Source: Tychonema litorale BBK16 (GTDB lineage: Bacteria > Cyanobacteriota > Cyanobacteriia > Cyanobacteriales > Microcoleaceae). From it: DNA of 38,194 bases. A program made the position numbers and the translations under genes. Of this stretch, positions 8,894-17,326 are shown piece after piece. Each line of letters begins with the position of its first letter. Within the stretch, counting starts at the first letter, position 1. The notes below the pieces were generated by a model. It saw nothing but the letters and a program-made list of their open reading frames with translations. It was not told where the DNA came from and searched no databases. The DNA lies in contig NZ_JAKJHX010000041.1 in the NCBI RefSeq assembly GCF_021648855.1, positions 1 to 38,194 of the forward strand. Reading direction: 5' to 3'.

Positions 8894-10744
8894 ATGAAAA
8901 AAACCGTTAAAACCACCACCAGTCTCAGTTTATCTGCACTCCTGTTACTGATCACTGCACTGCCCAGTATCGCTCAGTTACCTGCCCTCAAGCCGAGAGT
9001 AACCACTCCGAACCCAAATCGACTAAGAGTACCGCCACCACCACCTCCTGGCTCTAATTTGCCCCTTGGCAACTTTGGTTTACCGACACAGGAATCAGCT
9101 TATGTGTTAGGTTCGGGCGATCGCATTGCTTTAGATATTTTCGGTGTTCCTGAATTTAGCAAAGAATACCAAGTATTAGTTGACGGTACTCTCAATCTAC
9201 CAATCATTCGCAGTGTATCAATTCAAGGGCTGACTTTGCAACAGGCCGCCAACGCCATTACCAAGCGATATGAACCCTTTATCAATGTACCCGTTGTCAC
9301 AGTAACTTTGATGGTTGCTAGACCCCTAAATATCGGGATTGCTGGTGAAATTACTCGTCCCGGTTCCTACAAGATTAATCCCTCCAGAGAAGGAGGAGGA
9401 GTAAAATTCCCCACTTTGATGGAAATGCTGCAACTTGCAAAAGGTGTGACATCCGCAGGAGATATGAGGGCGGTGCAAATTCGTCGTCGCCGAGGGGTAG
9501 CAGAGCAAATTATTACTGTTAATTTGCAGGATTTTTTAGACACGGGAAATTTGCGGCAAGATGTCACAATCCGAGATGGAGATACAATTTTTATACCGAC
9601 AGCAACTTCTCTGAATACTCAAGAAGTACGTCAAAGAGCTAGTGCTAATTTTTCTGCTGATATTACTAAACCAATTGGGGTAGTAATTGTTGGGGAAGTT
9701 AACCGACCAGGGCCTTATACTGTATCTGCTGCTGATTTGCGATCGACTAACCAACAAACAGAACTAGCTTTTGTCAGTATCGATCAACAGCAAGGAGGGG
9801 GAGCAGTTGTGGGGCTACCAACCATAACTAGAGCTTTGAAAATTGCTGGTGGTATCACCACGGAAGCCGATATTCGCCGCGTGCAAATTCGTCGCCAAAT
9901 CAAAGGAGGTACTGAACAAACTATCCTGGTAAATCTCTGGGATTTGCTGCAAAAAGGTGATACTACCCAAGATGTTTTGTTGCAAGAAGGAGATAGCATT
10001 ATTATCCCAACAGCAGCTAATGTAGACTTGACTGAAGTTTCCCAAATTGGTAGTACAAGTTTCTCTCCCAACGCCATTAGTATCAATATTGTAGGCGAAG
10101 TTGTCAGACCTGGAGCTTTGTTAGTTAAACCCAGTACATCTCTCCACCAAGCTTTGCTAACCGCAGGCAGTTTCAATCAATTACGTGCCAAAAAAGACAA
10201 GGTAGAACTGCTACGTTTAAACCCCAATGGTACTGTTTCTCGCCGCACTATAGAGGTTGATTTTGCTCAGGGTTTGAATCAAAATAATAACCCAACTCTC
10301 CGTAACAATGATGTGATTCTGGTAGCGCGATCGGGCTATGCTAGGGTAGGAGATAATATCAACAGTTTCTTGCAACCAGTCACGGGAGTTGCAACTGTAA
10401 TTAATACTGTTAGCGGAGTTTTGACTGGTGTGCAAGCAACTATGAGCGCTTTTGAAAACTTGTTTTTGGGAGGAAATTTCGAGCGAAAAAATCAACTCGA
10501 TCAGATTCGTCAACAACGTGAAGATAGACAAGAACAACGTCAAGATAGACTGTTTGAAAGGGAACTACAACGTCAAGAAAGACAACGGCAAGCAGAGGAC
10601 AGACTACAGCAAGCAGAAGACAGAAAACTACAACTTCAAGACAGACAGCGACAAATTGATGTTGAAAATCAGCGACTTCAGATTCAAAATCAACAACTTC
10701 AGCTTCAGCAGTCGCAGCCGCAGCAAATTCAGTCTACTCCTTGA
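8894..10744 (+). CDS. Polysaccharide export protein (Wza-like, SLBB domains)
   Basis: An outer-membrane/periplasmic exporter component of 616 residues. A signal peptide is clear (about 1-27: Lys-rich start, LSLSALLLLITAL, cleavage near SIA-Q). A proline-rich linker follows, then a Poly_export domain (about 72-160, LGSGDRIALDIFG), then three SLBB-type domains each starting with a GE(I/V)xRPG motif (about 165, 260 and 390). The C-terminal 85 residues are Gln/Arg-rich repeats of the ERQRQAEDR kind, probably coiled coil, and are not part of canonical Wza. There is no lipobox cysteine at the cleavage site. It likely forms a channel for exopolysaccharide or sheath material; the GT4 transferase and the GDP-mannose dehydratase-like gene in this window could supply precursors, but they are not adjacent. 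Confidence 0.9.
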   Translation: MKKTVKTTTSLSLSALLLLITALPSIAQLPALKPRVTTPNPNRLRVPPPPPPGSNLPLGNFGLPTQESAYVLGSGDRIALDIFGVPEFSKEYQVLVDGTLNLPIIRSVSIQGLTLQQAANAITKRYEPFINVPVVTVTLMVARPLNIGIAGEITRPGSYKINPSREGGGVKFPTLMEMLQLAKGVTSAGDMRAVQIRRRRGVAEQIITVNLQDFLDTGNLRQDVTIRDGDTIFIPTATSLNTQEVRQRASANFSADITKPIGVVIVGEVNRPGPYTVSAADLRSTNQQTELAFVSIDQQQGGGAVVGLPTITRALKIAGGITTEADIRRVQIRRQIKGGTEQTILVNLWDLLQKGDTTQDVLLQEGDSIIIPTAANVDLTEVSQIGSTSFSPNAISINIVGEVVRPGALLVKPSTSLHQALLTAGSFNQLRAKKDKVELLRLNPNGTVSRRTIEVDFAQGLNQNNNPTLRNNDVILVARSGYARVGDNINSFLQPVTGVATVINTVSGVLTGVQATMSAFENLFLGGNFERKNQLDQIRQQREDRQEQRQDRLFERELQRQERQRQAEDRLQQAEDRKLQLQDRQRQIDVENQRLQIQNQQLQLQQSQPQQIQSTP

Positions 10745-10826
10745 TCGTTGAAAAACAGAATACCCAGATCCGCGACTTATTAATTACAGTTAGGCCAGCT
10801 AGATTGGATGAAATACCATAGAAATT

Positions 10827-11285
10827 ATGTTCATCAAACAAATATCTTTGAATTCAGATCAACTCATCGATTTCCAGCAGTGGAAAAAAGCCAACGGTGA
10901 TGATTTTTCACTTTGGGATTATCTTTTTGGAGCTACTAACATTGAAATTGCCCTAGCTTTCACAAAACTATTCTGGCCAGATTTTGTCGAACATGAAGGC
11001 GGTATCTTTTTATCCGAAGCCTTTAGCAGTCAAATATACGAACAGTGGAAAATCGAACTGGGGAATGATGTCGCTGCAATTGAGCAGGTGATGAACCATC
11101 ACCATATTGATGACATTCTCCCTGGTGCGGAAAATGCGAGCATCGACAATTTATTGTATTTAGGACAAGCATTAGTTCAGATGTGGGAAAGTCGCCTAAA
11201 ATCACTATATCCTCAGCGACGTTTTCAAGTTAATTGCGATCGCGACGAACACACTGTTGTCGTGACATTTTTTCAGAATAATTAA
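10827..11285 (+). CDS. Hypothetical protein, 152 residues
   Basis: I do not recognise this family. The protein is soluble in appearance, acidic and aromatic-rich, with no signal peptide or membrane segment, and mostly helical by eye (FQQWKK, IEIALAFTKLFWPDFVEHEG) with a C-terminal strand pattern (FQVNCDRDEHTVVVTFFQ). It begins with ATG and ends with TAA at 11283-11285, directly abutting the stop of the convergent larE gene with no base between. Intact frame and ordinary codon use with a GCGATCGC site inside it argue that it is a real resident gene. Confidence 0.7.
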   Translation: MFIKQISLNSDQLIDFQQWKKANGDDFSLWDYLFGATNIEIALAFTKLFWPDFVEHEGGIFLSEAFSSQIYEQWKIELGNDVAAIEQVMNHHHIDDILPGAENASIDNLLYLGQALVQMWESRLKSLYPQRRFQVNCDRDEHTVVVTFFQNN

Positions 11286-12113
11286 TCAACCTTTCGCGCC
11301 CAACAATTCCGGCTGCAAAACCTGATTTAATTTCCCACTCCGAAATCCCTCCAAATCCAAAGTCGCGTAAATAAAACCAAACTCTTGAAACACTGCGACT
11401 AATCCAGGCAAATCTGTCTTTAACACAAACTCCTGAATCTCCTCGGCTGGTAACTCAATGCGCGCCGTGTCTCCATCCGATCGCACTCGCAGATTTTTCA
11501 GTCCCAACTGCCGCAAATACCGTTCAGCGCGCCCCACTCTTTGCAACTTTGCTACGGTGATTTCTTCGCCGTAGGGAAAGCGCGAACTCAGACAAGGCTG
11601 TGCTGGTTTGTCCCACCAGGGCAAATTTAATTCTTTTGCTAATTGCCGCACTTCAAATTTAGCAATGCCTAATTCTGCTAAAGGCGATCGGGCACCCCGT
11701 TCTTTTGCTGCTACAATCCCCGGACGATAATCCTTTAAATCATCAGCATTAACGCCATCCACCACATAAGGATAACCCTTGGCGAGTGCTAGTGGTTTCA
11801 ATGTATCGTGCAGTTCGCTTTTGCAGAAATAGCAGCGATTAACTGGGTTAGAAGTATAATTAGGATTGGCCATTTCCTGAGTTTCTACCTCTTGGTGAGC
11901 AATCCCAATTTCTGCTGCTTGAATCCGCGCATCTTCCAAATCTTCTGGCAATAAAGATGGGGAAACTGCTGTTACAGCCAAAGCCCGATCGCCCAAAACG
12001 TCAAAAGCAATTTTTGCCACCAAGGTGCTGTCAATGCCGCCAGAGTAGGCAATCAGCGCCCGATCCATTTGTGCAAACAGATTTGTTAATTTTTCGAGTT
12101 TTTCGACTAACAT
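11286..12113 (-). CDS. larE: LarE-type ATP-dependent sacrificial sulfur transferase
   Basis: A 275-residue PP-loop pyrophosphatase-family protein; the ATP-binding loop is YSGGIDST (23-30). LarE adenylates and thiolates pyridinium dicarboxylic acid mononucleotide during synthesis of the nickel-pincer cofactor. The cysteine in PAQPCLSSRFPYG (C174) corresponds to the sulfur-donating cysteine of Lactiplantibacillus LarE. This protein also has a CxxC pair (C94 and C97, RCYFCK), which, with C174, matches the three-cysteine form thought to hold an iron-sulfur cluster instead of sacrificing a cysteine. No larB, larC or lactate racemase is in the window. The stop abuts the convergent 152-residue gene. 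Related PP-loop proteins exist, so function is family-level. Confidence 0.87.
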   Translation of the reverse strand: MLVEKLEKLTNLFAQMDRALIAYSGGIDSTLVAKIAFDVLGDRALAVTAVSPSLLPEDLEDARIQAAEIGIAHQEVETQEMANPNYTSNPVNRCYFCKSELHDTLKPLALAKGYPYVVDGVNADDLKDYRPGIVAAKERGARSPLAELGIAKFEVRQLAKELNLPWWDKPAQPCLSSRFPYGEEITVAKLQRVGRAERYLRQLGLKNLRVRSDGDTARIELPAEEIQEFVLKTDLPGLVAVFQEFGFIYATLDLEGFRSGKLNQVLQPELLGAKG

Positions 12114-12163
12114 AATTGCAATTGTGATGTAAAAGGCGATTAATATTGGATCCGAAATTTAGA

Positions 12164-12219
12164 GTAGGGGCAATTCATGAATTGCCCCTACTTACTGGCA
12201 ATTCATGAATTGCCCCTAC
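12164..12219. repeat. Palindromic repeat GTAGGGGCAATTCATGAATTGCCCCTAC, one and a half copies
   Basis: 12164-12191 is a perfect 28-base palindrome; 12197-12219 repeats its right 23 bases. It lies just upstream of larE (leftward) and downstream of the Uma2 gene. The same palindrome type is common between genes in cyanobacteria. It could form a strong hairpin in the Uma2 transcript. Confidence 0.85.
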
Positions 12220-12287
12220 TTCAGGGATAGCTATCGCGAGTGAATCATACCTAAATTCGGTAACGCCAGTTTTTCAAGTAACTTTAC

Positions 12288-13088
12288 TTATTCTGGATTG
12301 AGGCCGAGGGCGGCTAATCGCGCCAAAAGCTCTTGATTGCGCTGTCTTTCCTGTTCCAGCAGAGTCTGGGCTGACTCTTTATCTTGCTGTGCGCGATCGG
12401 CCCGCTGGCTTTCAGCTTCGGCCCGCTGGCGTTCATTTTCGGCCCGTTCTTCTGGCCACAAAAGTAACTCTCCAGCCATATTCCACCAGCGCAGCCAATT
12501 TCCTGTTCTACCCTCGCGAGTTCCTTCCCAAACTCCCAAAAATAGATCCAATCCAGGTATCAAATAACGCCCGTTTTCATCGGAGTTTTGATTGTTGTAA
12601 CACTCGGATTCTAGGGCATAGACTTCTATTCTGCCTGTATGCGGTCGAAAAATTACATAGCGAGGAACTTTGATTACTTTTTCGTAAAAAAACCACTTAC
12701 CGATTTTTTCTGTGTGTTCGACAGAGTATTCATCGCCGTAAGTAGCTGACAGAAATTCCATCACTACAAAAGGCACTGTTCCTTCGGTATGAGGCGTGTA
12801 ACTACGACGGGGTTCATTGTGAGGCCAAGGTTGTACGGGGCGCACGTACATCCAGTCTGGGGCTTTGCAAATAGTGCGATCGTCCACAGCAGCGCACAAA
12901 GCAAAATTAGAAACTATCAGTGCATCTTGTATTAGTTCCGGGGAATCCACTACAGACTGGCGCAAACCGTTAGCGATTAAAGGATGTTCTATATTTTCCA
13001 CGGGGTCATCTGGTAGGATAAAGTCATCGGGTAGCAAGGGCCAGGTAATTTTTAGCTGTGATGTAGGTTTTTGAATTACAGTAGTCAT
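12288..13088 (-). CDS. Uma2-family (DUF820) nuclease-like protein with coiled-coil tail
   Basis: A 266-residue member of the Uma2 family, which has a PD-(D/E)xK nuclease fold and is very expanded in cyanobacteria. Visible motif residues: APDWMYV (D of the PD motif, about residue 78) and PFVVMEFLS (E of the E-x-K/S strand, about 110). A GKWFFYE segment follows. The last 55 residues (AENERQRAEAESQRADRAQQ...) form a charged coiled coil often seen in this family. A good Shine-Dalgarno (GAGGTGA) is 4-6 bases from the ATG. Cellular role is unknown; mobile-element or restriction-like functions have been proposed for the family. Confidence 0.88.
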   Translation of the reverse strand: MTTVIQKPTSQLKITWPLLPDDFILPDDPVENIEHPLIANGLRQSVVDSPELIQDALIVSNFALCAAVDDRTICKAPDWMYVRPVQPWPHNEPRRSYTPHTEGTVPFVVMEFLSATYGDEYSVEHTEKIGKWFFYEKVIKVPRYVIFRPHTGRIEVYALESECYNNQNSDENGRYLIPGLDLFLGVWEGTREGRTGNWLRWWNMAGELLLWPEERAENERQRAEAESQRADRAQQDKESAQTLLEQERQRNQELLARLAALGLNPE

Positions 13089-13212
13089 AAGTCACCTCAT
13101 TTTATCAATAAAAGTTTGAGTTTTAGTCGAGATTGGCGATCGATAACCTTGTGTATATTCTAGCCTGCTAATTAAATTTTACTGTACCCGTTGAAGGTAC
13201 AGAATTTGAGTT

Positions 13213-13986
13213 TTAAAATTCTCGACGGGAAAATATGGCGATCGCAATTGATAGCACTAACACCCCATACAGCAAACCATAGCCCATATTTGTGATCAGA
13301 GCTGCTAAGTAAGGAACTTGTCCGTAAACAGCATCATTTCTCAAATTAAATCGCGCCAAATCTGGTAAAACCAGATAAAGTCCCATCATCAAGTGTTCAA
13401 TTCCAGGATTTTTGGTTAACTTGCCCAATGCCACTAAATCTCGTGTGGAATGTCCCATCAAATAAACGCCAAACGTCAGTAAAGTTGCCAGCAGCGAACT
13501 ACTAAAAACTCCCAACAAAATTCCGACAGCAGCTATCAAAGACAGCTCAAACCAGATGAATAATGAAGCTACTAAAATGCTTCCCAAAGGATAAGGAATG
13601 CGACTCAAACTCAGGATAGCCAGATAAATAACAGTCATAGCGGCTACCAGCACAGCTAGCACTGCGGACAACCCGAAATGTTTGCCAACAATTAATTCAG
13701 CGCGACTGATCGGTTTGGCAATTAACAGGTAAACAGTCCGTTTTTCAATTTCTTTGTTAACTAATCCGGTAGACACAAATACAGTGGCGATTAAACCGAG
13801 GATGCTAATAGCTGCCAAACCGATATCTAAAATAATTTTTTTCTCTGTTGTTGCTGCCAATTCGGGTATCAACCGCACTGATGCTACCATCAATAGGGCA
13901 AAAATCACAATTAAGTAAAGGATGCGATCGCGAATTACTTCCCAAAATACATTAATCGCAACTGTCAAGATTCTTCTGAGATTCAT
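13213..13986 (-). CDS. fraE: FraE, ABC-2-type permease of the filament-integrity operon
   Basis: A 257-residue integral membrane protein with about six hydrophobic segments, resembling ABC-2 permease subunits (EKRTVYLLIAKPISRAELIVGKHFG is the typical cytoplasmic loop). It follows fraC and fraD in the same order and strand as in heterocystous cyanobacteria, where FraE is needed for filament integrity and heterocyst maturation. A GTG at 14037 would extend it by 17 residues (SSQSSAVSSQPS...), but these are encoded by an intergenic repeat, so the ATG at 13986 (MNLRRILTV) is the likelier start. No ATPase partner is encoded nearby. Confidence 0.85.
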   Translation of the reverse strand: MNLRRILTVAINVFWEVIRDRILYLIVIFALLMVASVRLIPELAATTEKKIILDIGLAAISILGLIATVFVSTGLVNKEIEKRTVYLLIAKPISRAELIVGKHFGLSAVLAVLVAAMTVIYLAILSLSRIPYPLGSILVASLFIWFELSLIAAVGILLGVFSSSLLATLLTFGVYLMGHSTRDLVALGKLTKNPGIEHLMMGLYLVLPDLARFNLRNDAVYGQVPYLAALITNMGYGLLYGVLVLSIAIAIFSRREF

Positions 13987-14000
13987 TTCGTGGTAATTAG

Positions 14001-14236
14001 ATGGCTGGGAGGACACGGCAGATGACTGGGAGGACACCGCAATGCCGTTTCAATACAAATCGCGGTAGGGACACGGCATTGCGGTGTCCTCGTCACGTAA
14101 TGACTAGGAGGACACCGCAATGCCGTTTCAATACCATTAATCTGGGGTAGGGACACGGCACTGCTGTCTCCTCCTCACGCGATGGCTGGGAGGACACGGC
14201 AGATGGCTGGGAGGACACGGCAATGCCGTTTCTCTA
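14001..14236. repeat. Cluster of nested palindromic repeats between fraD and fraE
   Basis: At least two complete units (about 14030-14090 and 14107-14173) of the GGACACCGCAATGCCGTTTC...GTAGGGACACGGCA type are joined with four shorter GGCTGGGAGGACACGGCA-like repeats (near 14001, 14022, 14182, 14202). The cluster begins 7 bases after the fraD stop and ends about 15 bases before the fraE start. The region carries nothing else and also creates a false upstream start for fraE. Confidence 0.85.
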
Positions 14237-14242
14237 CTAGAA

Positions 14243-15241
14243 TCAAACTTGACTATCTCCCGGAGTTCCATTCTTTTTAAGCCCCGGCTTAGAACGTTTG
14301 ATAGCACCACAATCTACAGTCGCTGCATTACCGATGTTTATCACTTCGCAAGACTTGGTAAAGGAATATATTTCCGGTCTAAAAACCAGCCCCAGCCAAG
14401 TCGCTTGCATCTCTAACTGATAGCGAGACTCTCCTTGAACTACCGAAGTTTTGACATCCCAGCTCGAATCTTCTGGAACTATCCGCATTGTTTTAAATGC
14501 TTCATTCTTCAGGAAAAATCGCTCGTTGTCAATGTCTATTAGCATTTGTTCTATCGGTGGCCAAGGTTTTGTGCGAGCTTGATTTTTGAGGTATTTCTCC
14601 ATTTCGTTGAGGATGGTCACACCTCTGGAAGGATTGATTTTGGGGCCTTGAAATGTCACTACATAATGGCTTTGTTTCAAATTTTGTGATAAAACACTAG
14701 GATACTGTTGTAGCCAACCTTGAATCAAAAAGTGAAAAGCAAACCAACAGGAAAACAACACATGAATCAGTGTGATAATTAAAAATTGTGGTTTAATTAA
14801 TGACTTGATTCTTTCCCATTTTGACTCACTATTCCAAATTTCTATTGCCGCCAGAACTACTATTGCGATAAGTGGCCCGGCTATCCAGGCTATGTGCCGA
14901 CTGTCTGGCGGTAATCTTACCAATAGCCACAGCCCAATTAAGGCACTTGTCACCCACGGACTAATACTTACTCCGTAAATCACAAAAGGTTTCTGACTGG
15001 TTAACAAACCCATTGAAATTATAAAAGATAACCAACTTAAATCGGCAATGGTGGTTCTGGTTGACGCATCAGTGACAGCAGCCACCGAGAGCAAAGCTAA
15101 AAATATGCTAATCAGTAAAGGTGTCTTCCAGTGGACAACTTTAGGCGGAAGCATTGCCTTTTGGAATCTTTTGTTGGTTTCCCAAAGGTTATTGGTTAGC
15201 TTTGTAAGTTGCTGCGTGACATCCAAAAATTGTTTCATCAT
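14243..15241 (-). CDS. fraD: FraD, septal junction protein
   Basis: A 332-residue membrane protein. The N-terminal half has about five hydrophobic segments (roughly 41-57, 67-83, 90-108, 117-135, 153-172); the C-terminal half (about 175-332) is hydrophilic and should lie in the periplasm. This topology and its position after fraC match FraD (DUF5357), a component of the septal-junction channel plug that joins neighbouring cells and carries metabolites in Anabaena/Nostoc. Conservation at the residue level cannot be checked here; identity rests on topology, operon order and recognition of family character. It indicates a filamentous organism with cell-cell channels. The start ATG is followed by a second ATG. 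Confidence 0.83.
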   Translation of the reverse strand: MMKQFLDVTQQLTKLTNNLWETNKRFQKAMLPPKVVHWKTPLLISIFLALLSVAAVTDASTRTTIADLSWLSFIISMGLLTSQKPFVIYGVSISPWVTSALIGLWLLVRLPPDSRHIAWIAGPLIAIVVLAAIEIWNSESKWERIKSLIKPQFLIITLIHVLFSCWFAFHFLIQGWLQQYPSVLSQNLKQSHYVVTFQGPKINPSRGVTILNEMEKYLKNQARTKPWPPIEQMLIDIDNERFFLKNEAFKTMRIVPEDSSWDVKTSVVQGESRYQLEMQATWLGLVFRPEIYSFTKSCEVINIGNAATVDCGAIKRSKPGLKKNGTPGDSQV

Positions 15242-15253
15242 ATAGCAGATGTT

Positions 15254-15288
15254 GAAGAAGGAAGAAGGAAGAAGGAAGAAGGAAGATG
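15254..15288. repeat. 7-bp tandem repeat (GAAGAAG)
   Basis: Four perfect GAAGAAG units plus one GAAGATG, located between fraC and fraD just upstream of the fraD ATG on the opposite strand. Its purine-rich (on the plus strand) nature means the transcript of the fra operon reads CTTCTTC, which gives no Shine-Dalgarno for fraD. Confidence 0.85.
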
Positions 15289-15350
15289 CAATAATAGCAA
15301 TGGTTTCAGCGATTAAGAATGTCCTAATTGCCTAGAAGTTGCTATATTTT

Positions 15351-15869
15351 TTAATTGATGCTTTGCAGAAATAACACGGTTAAAATGACGGAATTGCTAA
15401 CAGTGTGGGCGATTAGAACTGCACCAAATATAGTGGTTACTTGGAAAGTTTTTTGGGGAGGACGCTTGGTGAGGGTGGGCGGCCCTATGAATTGAGGTTT
15501 GGAAGCTTTTTTAGTGCCAGAAGCCACATTTTGTACGAGTTCCAATCCTTGCCACTTGGCGAAAAAAGTTATGGCTAAAACTAATACAGCGATCGCAGTT
15601 ATTGCAGTGTAAATATCCTGCCCTCCTCCCAGGATCATATAATCTATGAGCTGTTCTCGCAGGTCTTTTGGCAGTACGCTTTCAAGGCCGAAGAAGACTA
15701 ACCAGCCGACACAGGTGCAAGATAAATTGAGGATGGCTGTATATTCAACGCTGGTTTTGGGGCTGAGTTTAAGGAGTTTTTGCAGGAACCAGGATTCGAT
15801 CGCGATCGCCAAAAACAAAATTAACATTTGAACCAAAACAGTCCGAAATGGAAAAACACTCGCAATCAT
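15351..15869 (-). CDS. fraC: FraC, filament integrity protein
   Basis: A 172-residue membrane protein with hydrophobic segments at about 10-28, 44-62, 85-103 and 147-168. The N-terminus (PFRTVLVQMLILFLAIAIESWFLQ) and the C-terminal Pro-rich cytoplasmic loop resemble FraC of Nostoc. FraC is required for septal-junction formation and long filaments, and acts with FraD at the septum. It is the first gene of the fraC-fraD-fraE set here, with a 109-base gap to fraD that contains a 7-bp tandem repeat. Its start lies 112 bases from the divergent CobO-like gene. Family-level confidence is good; the membrane orientation is inferred. Confidence 0.83.
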   Translation of the reverse strand: MIASVFPFRTVLVQMLILFLAIAIESWFLQKLLKLSPKTSVEYTAILNLSCTCVGWLVFFGLESVLPKDLREQLIDYMILGGGQDIYTAITAIAVLVLAITFFAKWQGLELVQNVASGTKKASKPQFIGPPTLTKRPPQKTFQVTTIFGAVLIAHTVSNSVILTVLFLQSIN

Positions 15870-15902
15870 AAGATTTTACAACTATAAGGGCTGTGTAGGA
15901 TT

Positions 15903-15933
15903 ACTGGTTACTAGCTAGAGCCTGGTAACCAGT
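15903..15933. promoter_or_regulatory. Inverted repeat between divergent fraC and CobO-like genes
   Basis: ACTGGTTAC (15903-15911) and GTAACCAGT (15925-15933) are perfect complements around a 13-base spacer. The site lies 33 bases upstream of fraC and 48 upstream of the CobO-like ATG. It may be an operator or a dispersed palindrome. A TATAAT hexamer at 15950-15955 could be the -10 element of the CobO-like gene; no convincing -35 is seen. Confidence 0.4.
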
Positions 15934-15981
15934 TAGCTTAATCTTAGTTTATAATCTTTCGTGATCCAGTGACAGATAATT

Positions 15982-17115
15982 ATGGTAAGGAATGGCATTG
16001 GTATTCGGACAGCATCATCCCGATCGGAACGCGCGGCCGGTCAGATTCACGTCTACGATGGCGCTAGCAAGGGTAAGTCTCAGGCTGCTTTAGGCGTGGT
16101 TCTGCGTTCGATCGGGCTGGGTATCAATTCTGACTCTCCCACGCGAGTCTTGTTGCTGCGCTTTCTCAAGGGGCCGGGCCGCTCCTACGACGAAGACGGG
16201 GCTATAGAAGCCTTGCAACGGGCATTTCCTCACTTGATTGACCAAGTGCGTACCGGCAGGGCTGAATATTTTGGGCCTGAAGCTATCACCAGATTCGATC
16301 GCACCGAAGCTCAGCGCGGTTGGGATATTGCTAAAGGGGCGATCGCCTCGGAACTGTATTCTGTTGTGGTACTAGATGAATTAAACCCGGTTTTGGACTT
16401 AGGTTTGCTCCCAGTAGATGAAGTAGTCCAAACTCTCAAAAACAAACCTGAATACTTGGAAGTAATCGCCACAGGAAGGGCTACCCCCCAAGCTTTGCTC
16501 GATATTGCTGACTTGCATTCAGAAATGAAGCCCCACTACCACCCCGCAGCGGCAGAGCACAATATCACGGGTATTGAAATATACACAGGTGCTGGGAAAG
16601 GCAAGTCTACCAGTGCTCTGGGAAAAGCTTTGCAGGCGATCGGCAGGGGTATTAGTTTAGACCAATCTCACCGGGTGTTAATCGTCCAGTGGCTCAAAGG
16701 TGGCACCGGTTATACGGAAGACGCGGCGATCGCAGCTTTGCGCCAAAGTTACCCGCAGCTAGTGGATCACCAGCGGTGCGGTCGGGATGCTATAGTTTGG
16801 CGGGGGCAACAGCAGGAGGTAGACTGCACAGAAGCTGAACGGGGCTGGGAAATTGCGAAAGCTGCGATCGCCAGCGGTTGGTATAAAACAATCATTCTCG
16901 ATGAACTCAATCCCACAGTAGACTTAGAACTGTTGCCGGTGGAGCCGATCGTGGAAGCCTTGTTACGCAAGCCCCGCGATACAGAAATTATTATCACCGG
17001 GCGCTGTCATAAACCCCACGCTTATTTTGATTTGGCAAGTGTGCATTCAGAGGTATACTGTCACAAACACTACGGCGATCGGGGCGTAGAGCTCAAGCGC
17101 GGCGTAGACTTTTAA
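15982..17115 (+). CDS. Tandem-duplicated CobO/BtuR-like P-loop protein (corrinoid adenosyltransferase family)
   Basis: A 377-residue protein built of two CobA/CobO/BtuR-like P-loop domains. Repeat 1 has GASKGKS (27-33) and VVVLDELNP; repeat 2 has GAGKGKS (203-209) and TIILDELNP. Each repeat also shares the G-I/L-G-I/L after the P-loop, the EAL/AAL region and the GR.....D.A..HSE ending. Single-domain family members transfer the adenosyl group of ATP to cob(I)yrinic acid a,c-diamide; in this fusion, substrate-binding residues cannot be confirmed, so it could be a corrinoid adenosyltransferase or a related P-loop NTPase. The length is about twice that of CobO. It is divergent from fraC. Confidence 0.82.
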   Translation: MVRNGIGIRTASSRSERAAGQIHVYDGASKGKSQAALGVVLRSIGLGINSDSPTRVLLLRFLKGPGRSYDEDGAIEALQRAFPHLIDQVRTGRAEYFGPEAITRFDRTEAQRGWDIAKGAIASELYSVVVLDELNPVLDLGLLPVDEVVQTLKNKPEYLEVIATGRATPQALLDIADLHSEMKPHYHPAAAEHNITGIEIYTGAGKGKSTSALGKALQAIGRGISLDQSHRVLIVQWLKGGTGYTEDAAIAALRQSYPQLVDHQRCGRDAIVWRGQQQEVDCTEAERGWEIAKAAIASGWYKTIILDELNPTVDLELLPVEPIVEALLRKPRDTEIIITGRCHKPHAYFDLASVHSEVYCHKHYGDRGVELKRGVDF

Positions 17116-17326
17116 AACCAAAACCTGGATCTAAGCCCTTTTTTGGTGCTTAATCTCCAATTTTTAATGTGGACGCGATCCCAGCTCGCTCATCCAGCAT
17201 GGAACATTCAAAGTATGAACCACGTCTTGGAAAGCGTAAGCAAGCGATCAGCTCCTAGTATAAGTGCTTGTAGAAAATTCTACGGGCATTGGTTGATACG
17301 CCTTGGTTGAGATCGAATCTCGACTT

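Noticed and set aside
11283..11288. Directly abutting stop codons of convergent genes as a possible regulatory overlap
   Set aside because: Zero-gap convergent stops occur by chance in compact genomes; no extra signal is seen there.
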